The translations under genes and the position numbers were made by a program. From Helochares maculicollis (Eukaryota > Arthropoda > Insecta > Coleoptera > Hydrophilidae): DNA of 55,598 nucleotides. Location: NCBI GenBank assembly GCA_033557835.1, contig JAWQRO010000116.1, positions 1-55,598 of the forward strand, in the 5' to 3' direction. The stretch's first letter is position 1; each line of letters starts with the position of its first letter. The notes beneath the pieces were generated by a model. It was not told the origin of the DNA. It saw nothing but the letters and a program-made list of their open reading frames with translations, and made no database searches. This document shows positions 10,640 through 20,030 of the stretch, piece by piece.

Positions 10640-10862
10640 CATAGATCGACTGCTATGTTGCCCCATGATAACGCTCGACCACTCGCTGCATGCACAAATT
10701 ACTTTAGCAAAGGTACAAGAATTAGAGTTGAAACTTCATCATCCTACATACACACCAGACTTAGCCCCCATCGACTGTCAGTCCTTCCGCACTTTGGGCA
10801 AATTTTTAATGGCAAAACACGAATTAAGCTGGTCTTCCAGGACTAAAGAGTCTGTCACTTAA
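10640..10862 (+). mobile_element. Plus-strand mariner transposase fragment
   Basis: Frame-shifted remains of the third catalytic block: LPHDNARP in one frame, then PTYTPDLAPIDCQSFRTLGK and FLMAKHE in another. Intact mariners read HDNARPH...PPYSPDLAPSDYHLF. It is oriented opposite to the fragment just upstream (10036-10330) and is a different mariner lineage from the end-of-window copy. Not functional. Confidence 0.75.
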
Positions 10863-11047
10863 AAGGCAGTGTGTAGATAATTGAGGCTAGCACGAATTTC
10901 CGAGAGTATGTTTGAGCTGAGTTCATAGAGTTGCGTTCCTGCATAATCTGTTTTCCAAATGTTGCTTTGTTCTTAATTTCCTGAGCTCATGAGCGTAAAT
11001 GATCGCAAAAGACCCACGAATGAGTGTGAAAGCACGTGATGAAACCG

Positions 11048-11100
11048 TTCATGAACATGAATTTATGCTATAAAATATCGCGCATGCAAGTCGAACATCA
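11048..11100 (+). promoter_or_regulatory. Promoter-like patch: heat-shock-element-like repeat plus TATA box
   Basis: TTCATGAACATGAA (11048-11061) fits alternating TTC/GAA heat-shock-factor pentamers and is preceded by GAAACCG. A TATAAAAT box follows at 11069-11076. About 25 bp downstream, ACATCAGC at 11095-11102 resembles an arthropod initiator. The spacing is that of a compact inducible promoter reading rightward. Downstream sequence is CpG-rich but I could not assign a protein. Confidence 0.4.
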
Positions 11101-11800
11101 GCAACTTTCAATCAGCTGTCGATTATGTAGTTACGTGGCTCGAAACTTTCGAGGATGATTCGAGTTGAGAGCGAGAACGGAACGATGAGGAATGAAGGGT
11201 TCGATGAATCTTACCGCAAGAAACCGGGGAAGGTCGAGTTGAACGTCGTCGTCTGTCTCTTGGGGGTACTTTCCCACCGAAATGTTATTATTGTCGATCG
11301 GTCCGGGACCCGGACCCGGACCCGGACCCGGACCCGCACCCACACCCGACCCCGATCGCGAACCCACCTCCTTGTGGAGACCGTGAAGGGCCAAGTAGCG
11401 CTCTCGTCGTTTGTTCCTTTCGCCTCTGGTCCTCCTGCTGTAATTTCGGACTTGCGCCTCTTCGATCATTCCGACGCGTTCGAACGTTCCGTCGAATAAT
11501 GATAAACTAATTCTGCAACGAATCCGATTCCAACCGGACCCCATTCACAACATTTCGATAAAGGAAAAGAGCAGTGACCCATCGATTATCGTATTTTTGA
11601 CCTATGTGTGGGATCTCGGCTACGCCGCGCCGATTTCTTCCCGACGTTCGATTTCGTTCCGGGCCGGAGGAAAACGTCGAAACGGATTTTTTTCTCTATC
11701 GGAAGGGACCTCCCGTCGACGGCTCCCCGCCCATCCGGGCGGAAGAAACGGGCGAGAAGAGCGCGTCGACCAGACCAGAAAAACAAGGTTATTTTATTGC
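11101..11800. other. CpG-rich region with (CCCGGA)n, coding status unclear
   Basis: It contains a CCCGGA hexamer tract (about 11307-11350) and overlapping ORFs on both strands. The minus frame at 11131-11544 contains an Arg-rich segment (RNYSRRTRGERNKRRERYLA) before the repeat-encoded Gly-Pro run, with a possible donor (GTGGGT) right after it, so a small minus-strand exon around 11380-11480 is conceivable. The plus frame at 11155-11499 lies behind the promoter-like patch at 11048-11100. I cannot decide between them; either could be untranslated leader. Confidence 0.3.
11307..11350. repeat. (CCCGGA)n hexanucleotide repeat
   Basis: Five to six CCCGGA units decaying into CCCGCACCCACACCC. It is in a CpG-rich island-like stretch. 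Confidence 0.9.
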
Positions 11801-12159
11801 AACGGTTATCGGACTAAATACGCACCATCATTCTATATTTAGACTAAATAAAATTTTATCGTTTATTTTGAAAAATTTACGACGCGCTCTCTTGCTCTCC
11901 ATTGCATATTTCTAATCGGGAGGTCGATCAAGAGATCTATTTACGAGTGCCGTTGTTCTAGAGAACAGTCCCATCGGTTGTCAGAAACTAGGATTTTGTG
12001 AAAGTGGTTATTGCGAGAAACGGCTCAACGGGGGACAGCTTTTGAGATCATTTACAACCGTTTCTGGATGGGAGAGGGCTACGCCAGCGATTTATCCGCT
12101 GTTGCTTTTAATAACGCATCATTCAGTTGCAGATGTATGCACCGACAACGTTTATGGAG

Positions 12160-12700
12160 GCATCGGAATACGACCACTGTCGCAAAACCTTAGATCCATA
12201 TCAGCTTTTGAGGCATATAGGAATACCCGAAGTACCCGTTTACCTACACGGCTTTAAAATTTATTCAAGTAAAGTAGTCTTCAAAACTAAGCTATCAGAT
12301 TGAAGTTTCGTGCACATCTTAGCTATCACAAAAAACTCACAGACACAAAATTTCAAGATGATCGGAGCACCGGAAGTGCTATTATTTTATTATTATTATA
12401 TATAATTTTGAAAATTTGAATTTTAGTAGGCCTTGGAATAAAATTTTTACAAAAATCTTACAAAAATGCTAAACATGGAAAAAATAGCAATAGCAAACAG
12501 TTTTGTGCAAATTTGAAAACCGGAAGTGGGACCTTACCTTCATTAATTATTTACATTCCCGTATTACTATACGAAGTCTAGTTAAGGGAAGGTGTTGAGA
12601 TCATGAGAAAATTCGAGCTCGAGATTTTGATGTTTTGAGTGCTGCTGAATCCATTTTGACTAGTTTTGGCATTTTGTCTGTGTGTGTGAGTCTGTCCGAC
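12160..12700 (-). repeat. Single ~577-bp repeat unit, inverted
   Basis: One nearly full unit in reverse complement: the pieces CACCGGAAGTGCTATT, TAGGCCTTGGAATAAAAT, GAAAACCGGAAGTGGGAC and the CA-type microsatellite (TGTCTGTGTGTGTGAG) all appear in inverted order. It stands about 1.4 kb apart from the main inverted array at 14130-16810. Confidence 0.85.
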
Positions 12701-12719
12701 ATCGTGTATGGAGACATCG

Positions 12720-14120
12720 GAATCATCAATAATGTTTACGGCAAAGCTCGAAAATGATCTGACTTTAGAGGAGGCAATTTCGTTTGGAGCAGCTCCCTTT
12801 GCTATTGACGCCCGATTCAATGCGACAAAGAGTGTTCTAAGGCACTGAATAACCGAAAATTGTGGAATAAAACAGGTCCCACCGTCCCCGAAAGCTCATC
12901 AGGAACACTAATGAGGAGATTTATGCGCTTTATGTCTCGTCTTAGACGTCCAAATTGGATCGGGGAGAGTCGTTATTGCGATTTATGCCGAGTTGTCATT
13001 TCAAAGATTTTAAGTGGTTTCCCAGAAAGGTGCGACTTATGATCAGCCGTCATTTGTTTTGACAGATCGGTTTTGAAATCCGTCGGGGAGCCGACGTTCG
13101 GTCTTCTTCGGCGGTCGGTTCTTTCGACGGCGCCGACGTCAACATCCAACACGTGTCTTTGTTTACATCGACGAGACAACGATGATGACAACGACGAGGT
13201 TGACAACGGCGTTCGGTCGAAAATGAAAACCGCGGCGTTGCGAGTAGGTAAAGTGTAGAAAAGGAAAGAAGAAACGATTGGCAAGTGCGTCTTTTATCTC
13301 GAGTGCTAAATTAATATTTATAACGAGAGATATCGATTTTGTAATCTGACTGTGTAGTTTTGTGCACGTACGCTCGGATTCGTCGAGAAAAGTTCATGCG
13401 AAAGTCGAGTTACTCACCATGTTTCGAGCGTCGTCGAACAGGTTACCCTCAGACCAATCACTTTAAGCATCACAGTCCGGAATCGGAGGGATCGTGTCCT
13501 GCCGTATCGTGTCGTATCGTATCGTATCGTATCGTTCCCGTTGGATGCCGGGAATGTCGTGGAGAGTCGGTCCAGACGAGGTTCGGTTAAGGACGCGTAC
13601 GCGTGAACATTTTAGAAAATAATAGTAACTAAACGGTCTTATTACTATGTTGTTATCACTCTGGACGTCAGCTGAGCATTGCTCGTTGATAAACACGAGA
13701 CGAAATATACGTTCTCTGATAGCGATAGGCATGACGAACACCATTGATTGGCGAGATTCCGAAACCAGCATCTTTATCTCTGCGCATGTCTCCCTCGCGG
13801 TTATCCCATTCTTCCCGTCGCCGCTCGCGCCGCGACCACCTGTACTTTCGAACAGACTTGTCAATTCGACGCTTTTTTTCATTTCCAGAGCCGCCTTCGT
13901 TGCTTCTTTTCGTCTCCCGATATATGTACATGTTAAATCCAGTCCTCTACGCCCCCCCCCTCAACTACTCTCCAACCAGGCCCACACCATCGCGAACATA
14001 ATTAATATAAAAGCGTTAGCACTACCTCTAATCGTAAAACAGTTTCATTAAACATTATTATATTACCTATTAACTAGCGTTTCTTATAAGCTATTTAAAT
14101 CCCCTTATATTATACGAAAT
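12720..14120. other. Spacer between inverted repeat units; CpG-rich patches, no supported gene
   Basis: It holds a CpG-richer part (13020-13600) with several short ORFs, an alternating (TATCG)n tract at 13504-13536, a C9 run near 13951 and otherwise AT-rich DNA. No ORF shows recognisable domains. An unannotated promoter or leader exon around 13080-13400 is possible. Confidence 0.35.
13504..13536. repeat. (TATCG)n pentanucleotide microsatellite
   Basis: A short tract of GTATC/GTGTC pentamers, mostly perfect. Confidence 0.85.
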
Positions 14121-14129
14121 ATATTAAGG

Positions 14130-16325
14130 TAAAGGCATTGGGATCATGTCTGCGTGTGTATGTGTGCTGGAGTAATGAACTTTGGTATACCACCACTATC
14201 GCAAAATCCGTATCAAGTTTTGAGGCATGCAGGACCACCCGAAGTACCCGTTTACCTGCACAGTTTTAAAATTTATTCAAGTAAAGTAGTCTTCAAAACT
14301 AAGCGATCAGATTGAAATTTCGTGCACATCTTCAGTATCACAAAAAACTCACAGATACAAATTTTCAAGATAATTGGAGCACCGGAAGTGCTATTTTTAT
14401 AGTTTTGAAAATTCCAATTTTGGTAGGCCTTGGAATAAAATTTTTACAAAAATGTTACAAAAATGCTAAACATGGAAAATATAGCAATAACAAACAGTTT
14501 CGTGCAAATTTGAAAACCGGAAGTGGGACTTTACCTTCATAAATTATTTACATTGCCGTATTACTATACGAAGTCTATTTAAGGGTAGGTATTGAGATCA
14601 TGAGAAAATTCGACCTCGAGATTTTGACGTTTTGAGTGCTCCTGAATCCATTTTGACTAGTTTTGGCATTTTGTCTGTGTGTGAGTCTGTCTGTATGTGT
14701 GTGTTTAAACACAACAGCGGTCAAACCGTTTGAGCTGGAGCAATGAAATTTAGTATACGGCCACTATCGCAAAAACTTAGATCCTTATCAATTTTTGAGG
14801 CATGTAGAATCACCGAAAGTAACCGTTTACCTACACAGCTTTGAATTTTTTTCAAGTAAAGTACCCTTTAAAACTAAGCTATCCGATTGAAATTTCGTAC
14901 ACACCTTCAATATAACAAAAAGCTCACAGATACAAATTTTCAACAAGATCGGAGCACCGGAAGTGCTATTTTCATAATTTCAAAAATTCCAATTTTAGTA
15001 GGCTTTGGAATAAAAAATTTTACAAAACTGTTACAAAAATATTAAACATGGGAAACACAGCAATATCAAACAGTTCCGTGTAAATTTGAAAACCGGAAGT
15101 GGGACTTTACCTTCATAAATTATTTACATTCCCGTATTACTATACGAAGTATAGTTAAGAGAAGGTATTGAGATCATGAGAAAATTCGACCTCGAGATTT
15201 TGACGGATCTCCACGTTTTGAGTGCCCCTGAATCCATTTTGACCAGTTTTGGCATGTTGTCTGTGTGTGTGGGTTGGTCTGTATGTGTGTGTATAAACAC
15301 GATAGCGGTCAAACCGTATGAGCTGGAGCAATGAAATTTGGTATACGGCTATTATCGCAGAAATTTAGATCCGCATCAACTTTTGAGGCATGTAGAACCA
15401 CCAAAAGTAACAGTTTACCTACATAGTTTTGAAGTTTTTTCAAGTAAAGTAGTCTTTAAAACTAAGCTATCAGATTGAAATTTCGTGCACATCTTAATTA
15501 TCACAAAAAACTGGCAAATACAAATTTTCAACATGATCGAAGCACCGGAAGTGCTATTTTTATAATTTCGAAAATTCCAATTTTAGTAGGCCTTGGAATA
15601 AAAATTTTTATAAAAATGTTACAAAAATGCTTAGCATGGAAAATATAGCAATAGTAAATAGTTCGGTGTAAATTTGAAAACCGGAAGTGGGACTTTACCT
15701 TGATAAATTATTTACATTCTCGTATTACTATACGAAGTATAGTTAAGGGAAGGTATTGGGATCTTGAAAAAATTAGACCTCGAGACTTGGACGGATCTCC
15801 ACGTGTTGAGTGCCCCTGAATCCATTTTGACCAGTGTTGGCATGTTGTCTGTGTGTGTGGATCAGTCTGTGTGTGTATGTAAACACGATAGCGGTCAAAC
15901 CGTTTGAGCTGAAGCAATGACATTTAGTATACAGCCACTGTCGCAAAAACTTAGATCTGCATCAACTTTTCAGGCATGTAGAACCACCAAAAGTAACCGT
16001 TTACCTACACAATTTTGAAATGTGTTCAAGTAAAGCAGTCGTTAAAATTAAGCTATCCGATTGAAATTTCGTGCACATCTTAATCATCACAAAAAACTTG
16101 CAGATACAAGGTTTGACCATGATCGGAGCACCGGAAGTGCTACTTTTATAATTTCAAAAATTCCAATTTTAGTAGGCCTTGAAATAAAAAATTTGACAAA
16201 ACTGTTACAAAAATGTTAAACATGGAAAATATGGCAATAACAAACAGTTCCGTGTAAATTTGGAAACCGGAAGTGGGACTTTACCGACATAAATTTCATT
16301 TAGTCATGAATTTATATTCTAAAAT
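14130..16325 (-). repeat. Tandem array of ~577-bp units, inverted orientation
   Basis: About four head-to-tail units in reverse complement, judged by CCGGAAGTGGGAC landmarks near 14518, 15093, 15683 and 16268 (spacing 575-590 bp). Each also shows CACCGGAAGTGCTA and an AACCACC(A/G)AAAGTA-type third site, a TGTGTGTG microsatellite and GAGCTGGAGCAATGAAATTT. The units are more alike here than in the single copies elsewhere. Confidence 0.9.
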
Positions 16326-16329
16326 TGGA

Positions 16330-16810
16330 CATTTCCTTTACTTATGACGTTTTAAAATTCGAGCCCTCGCGACGAATTTTTATAAGCGTTCCATATTGCA
16401 GACTAGTATTTAAACACAAAGTATTCTACATTACATAAAGAAATATTAAAAATATTCCGATTATATATGTACTGTAAACTTCCCTAGTAAAGGGAAGGTA
16501 TTGAGATCATGAGAAAATTCGACCTCGAGATTCTGACGTTTTGAGTCCTCCTGAATCCACTTTGACTATTTTTGGCATGTTTGTGTGCGTGTGTGTATAG
16601 TAAACACGATAGTGATCAGACCGTTTGAGGTGGAGCGATGAAAATTAGTATACAGCCATTATCGCAAAAACTTAGATCTGTATCAACTTTTGAGGCTTGT
16701 AAGACCACCGGAAGTACCCGTTTACCTACACAGTTTTGAAAATTTTTCAAGTAAACTACGCATTTTAATAGAGCTATTGACTTGAAATTCGTCACACGCT
16801 TAAAGGACAC
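16330..16810 (-). repeat. Left module plus a further half unit, inverted
   Basis: 16330-16490 is the reverse complement of the right half of the left module seen at 3630-3892 and 43610-43985; compare CTTTATGTAATGTAGAATAC and TACTAGTCTGCAATATGGAA on the minus strand. Beyond it, 16490-16810 is the microsatellite-bearing half of another unit. On the minus strand the order is therefore half unit, module, full units. Confidence 0.75.
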
Positions 16811-17066
16811 TAAAAACATTGTATGTATGAAGTTTCAAGGCGAAAGAATTACTAAAAACGGACTTACTCTCAAAACTTTTTATTACAAGAATTGCAATTT
16901 TTTAGCAATATTTTCGGCTCAGATGCTGCAGAATGAAGAATTACCGTGACGTAAAACACTTATGGATAGTTTTAACTCGATTATCGCGCAAAAAATGAGC
17001 AAAAATGGTCAAAATTAAAAACATCATCATTTAATATCGCAGTAGCATATGTCTACAGAAACGAAT

Positions 17067-17430
17067 TTAATGATCCAGTAGTCATGACATCCGCTTCGTA
17101 ACGCCAAGGTATGGCGATCGAATCTGGCTACGCCGATTTTTTACTTTTTCTGCTACAGTTTAAATTTAATCAAATGTTTAAATCTGATGAGCATAAAATA
17201 ATTAATAGTGTAAAATTCATTTACAACAAAGGAAAAATTCAGCGTTGTTTTAAAATGATGTTACTAGCGTACAAAGAATTAGATTTGAAAATTAAAGCAC
17301 TTGACGTGCGCTGTCTGAGATTTTGCAGGTATAGAGTAACTTCACTTCGAATCGTACGCTGCTGCTTCTTCTTCTTCTGTTGCATTCGGCGACGATTCTC
17401 AGCTTGTTGGTTTCGTCTGTTAGGTTATGA
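17067..17430 (+). mobile_element. tRNA-derived SINE, copy 1 (degraded head)
   Basis: It begins with a decayed tRNA-like head whose segments align with copy 2: AATGATCCAGTAGTCATGAC (A-box region) and GATCGAATCTG (B-box position, near 17116-17126). The body ends in a (CTT)n tract, CAGCTTGTTGGTTTCGTCTG and TTAGGTTATG, all shared with copy 2. Its internal RNA polymerase III promoter is probably dead. Confidence 0.65.
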
Positions 17431-17531
17431 AGTCAACTTTAAAATTAATCTTTTATGCACGTCAAGAGCCGTGCGATCTTGCAATTTTCAAGGACAAGTT
17501 TTGGCCGGCCCCCTAAAGAATACAAATAAAA

Positions 17532-17839
17532 GTGAACTTAATGGCTCAGCGGTCAAGGCACCCCCCTACTGTTGTAAAAATCCGGGGTTCAAATCCTACC
17601 GGCGGCGTTTTACTTTTTTTGTTATAGTTGATTTTAAATCCTATTGTTCATTCTGATTAAAGTAAACTAAATAATAACGTAATATTCATTTATAATTAGA
17701 TGTTGTCATAAAGTAATGCTGCTGCGTACAAAATATTACACTTGAAGAAAATTTGACGTTCGCCGACTACTACTACTTCTTCTTCTTCTGTAACAGTTGA
17801 CGCCGATTCACAGCCTGTCAGTTTCGCTTGTTAGGTTAT
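17532..17839 (+). mobile_element. tRNA-derived SINE, copy 2
   Basis: The head has a good A box (TGGCTCAGCGG, 17542-17552) and B box (GGTTCAAATCC, 17586-17596) at tRNA-like spacing, ending in CTACCGGCGGCG. A 5' acceptor strand able to pair with that end is missing, so it is a tRNA-related SINE head rather than a functional tRNA gene. The body shares GCGTACAAA, a (CTT)n tract, CAGCCTGTCAGTTTCGCTTG and terminal TTAGGTTATG with copy 1. The two copies lie in the same orientation about 100 bp apart. Confidence 0.7.
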
Positions 17840-18526
17840 GTACGTTGATTTTAGAAAACTTTCTCATCGTTCTTTAGCTTCAGGGCAAATATCCTGGTCG
17901 AAATTCACGGCAAGCAACTAACATATCAGCTTCAATTCGCTTTCGTTTCGGATGCCATGGAAGATTCCATTAGCGATGACTCATCTTATTCGCAGTCTGG
18001 TTTCGACGGTTGAAGAGATCGACTGTGCTTGAATATCCTTTCCTTCGCAAATTATATTGTTTGATCTTTAACTTTGTTGCGGCCCCTGTAAAAACTACGT
18101 GCTCCGAGACCAAGATTCGATATATTTTTAATCAAGGCTGGACGTGCTTATATATTATTTCCTTGCTTGTCACTTGTTTTATTTTCATTTAAGCACAAGT
18201 CGAAGAAGAGATTAGATGAGCAGGCTTGGGAGCATTTTAACGTCTACATATGGCTGAATAGCTGTGAATACAGCTGGACCATAAAAAGAAGAAGAAGGAC
18301 GCCTACACATATTGTTACACGAAAAGGAAGAGTTATGTATATTGAGAATAAACTCGGAATGAATTCACTTTAGTTTTGAGTCATACCAATAATGTAGATT
18401 ATACAGCAAAAACGGAACAAATCAAAGTTTGTATTGTAAAATAAAAATGATGTCATTTAGTGTATGTTTTTTGTGTTCGCGGTGCATGATCGAAAATGTG
18501 CGACGCTTACCTCGTGACTGGGTGGT
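17840..18526. other. Intergenic spacer
   Basis: AT-rich with GAAGAAG-rich stretches near 18200-18300. Only short ORFs. A strong-looking minus-strand donor (GTAAGC, at about 18508-18513) lies 14 bp beyond the stop of the small membrane-protein ORF at 18527-18826. Confidence 0.4.
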
Positions 18527-18826
18527 TTAGTAGCGAGGGTAGTTGATCGTTCTATCACAGAGGTCGTAAGAAAATTCGACTGCGGCGTCGACACTTGACC
18601 GCTTTTTCGACTTCGCGGAGACTTCCGGCTTCTTTCTCGTCCGCAAGTTCAGGCCGGCGGCTGCGGTCGCGAATAACACCATGGTTTCGGCATCCAGACG
18701 ATGAGACTTCTCGCGCAGCCTTTTCTCCCTTCGCTTCTTCCTGGCCAGGTGCAAAAATGCCACCAGCGTCGCCGAGAAGACCAAGACGAAGACCACCGCC
18801 GTCAAGTTGGCCGAAGAGAGATTCAT
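18527..18826 (-). CDS. Putative small single-pass membrane protein
   Basis: A 99-codon ORF starting at an ATG (18826). Residues about 9-29 (TAVVFVLVFSATLVAFLHLA) form a hydrophobic membrane segment, followed at once by a strongly basic stretch (RKKRREKRLREK), the usual positive-inside pattern for an N-out, C-in anchor. The rest is basic and Ser/Lys-rich (RTRKKPEVSAKSKKRSS). The frame is CpG-rich in an AT-rich neighbourhood, which supports coding. I recognise no family. A consensus-like donor lies just beyond the stop, so this could also be the first exon of a transcript with a 3' UTR intron. It lies on the same strand as DOT1L, beyond its 3' end. Confidence 0.45.
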   Translation of the reverse strand: MNLSSANLTAVVFVLVFSATLVAFLHLARKKRREKRLREKSHRLDAETMVLFATAAAGLNLRTRKKPEVSAKSKKRSSVDAAVEFSYDLCDRTINYPRY

Positions 18827-20030
18827 CGAGGTTATCTTCCTGGCAAGACGACGGCGGCGGAAGCCCCCAGGACATTTTTAACCGCGATCGCGCGAGCGAC
18901 ACTTTTAATCGAATGAACCTCAACCCTCGCCGTGTCACCGAGATCGCGGAGTTGTCGTTTTAAGTATCTATGGATACAAAGAACGACGCGACTCGCACAA
19001 ATCAATTTGCTTAGATTATCCAATTTTGATCGTGTCGCGCCGGTAAATTCCCACTTTCCTCCAAAACTATTGATGTGTTTTAAGTAACGCTTTTCCCTAA
19101 CCCCACGAGTCGGCCTGGCTCAAATAATCCCATTTAAGAACTATAAAATATGCATTTTTAAACGCCGCCAAAATTGATTGGTCGGTGCAAGCGTGCAAAC
19201 TATAAAATGGCCACGTTCCAAACCAAATGTGACAGTTCGAATCCGGAACAATCGATTTTAATTTATGTAGCAGGCCGTTGTCCGAAAGCGCCCTGAACTA
19301 ATATATTTTCTATTTATTTTGTACAGCCAAACTTAATCTATCGCGTTAGAACTGCATTTGCCTACAAGTTATGCTGTCTGTCACACGCACACTCTGCGCT
19401 GAACTGTCTCTTGAGCTGTAACCGAAACTAACAAACCGTCTGTCCTTGGTTTAAACATTACATATGTGTTACGGGTGGTCTACAACCTCCAAAATGTTAA
19501 AATGTCAACGTTGTGCCAGGCGTACAGATCATACACGTTACAATATGCTCTTACTTTGAGAACATTTCTCAATTCTGTCTACCTAACTGATGGTCAACCG
19601 AGTTATTTTTCAAATTTAGACACAAATCTCCTAACTATTGATCGAACAATTCAGACCTGTGCCCATTAGAAAGTGATTTTCCGTACTACAAACATTTTTC
19701 CAGTTGTTTGACACAGCCAAAAATGACTTTGCGCTACAAAAAGAAACTGTCCACTGCGTCCACCTATCCAAATACTAAATGCAGACCCTATCGCCAACAA
19801 TGGGACCATTTCACCATAGTGATCCATTAGAATCTGCCAAACTTGAAATTCAGGAAACGTTGTTTTCCAGCAGGACACGCACGTTTATAGTGACTCGGGG
19901 TGCTCGCCCAGAAAAATCGTATCATTTCTTATAGGCAAGTCCGGCGCCAAGTGTCAATTTTCTTCGTCGTTAGTCAAGCTTTTACCGTTACAAATCGCTA
20001 GGTCCGCGCCGATTGAAACAAAACAATACA
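18827..20030. other. Spacer with two TATA-like boxes, no supported gene
   Basis: AACTATAAAAT occurs twice about 60 bp apart (about 19140 and 19200) with an ATTGGT (inverted CCAAT) between them, but no convincing downstream coding exon follows. The short ORFs at 19466-19669 (+) and 19666-19878 (-) show no domain that I trust. Confidence 0.35.

Noticed and set aside
13463..14051. ORFs of 85-139 codons on both strands
   Set aside because: They overlap each other in conflicting frames and show no domains; part is encoded by the TATCG repeat.
17532..17610. Functional tRNA gene
   Set aside because: A and B boxes are good, but the 5' acceptor strand does not pair with the 3' side and the anticodon arm is poor; the shared body with the upstream copy identifies a SINE.
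19666..19878. Possible transposase fragment around FQQDT near 19865
   Set aside because: Only a few residues resemble the QQD motif of DDE transposases, and no other block is recognisable.
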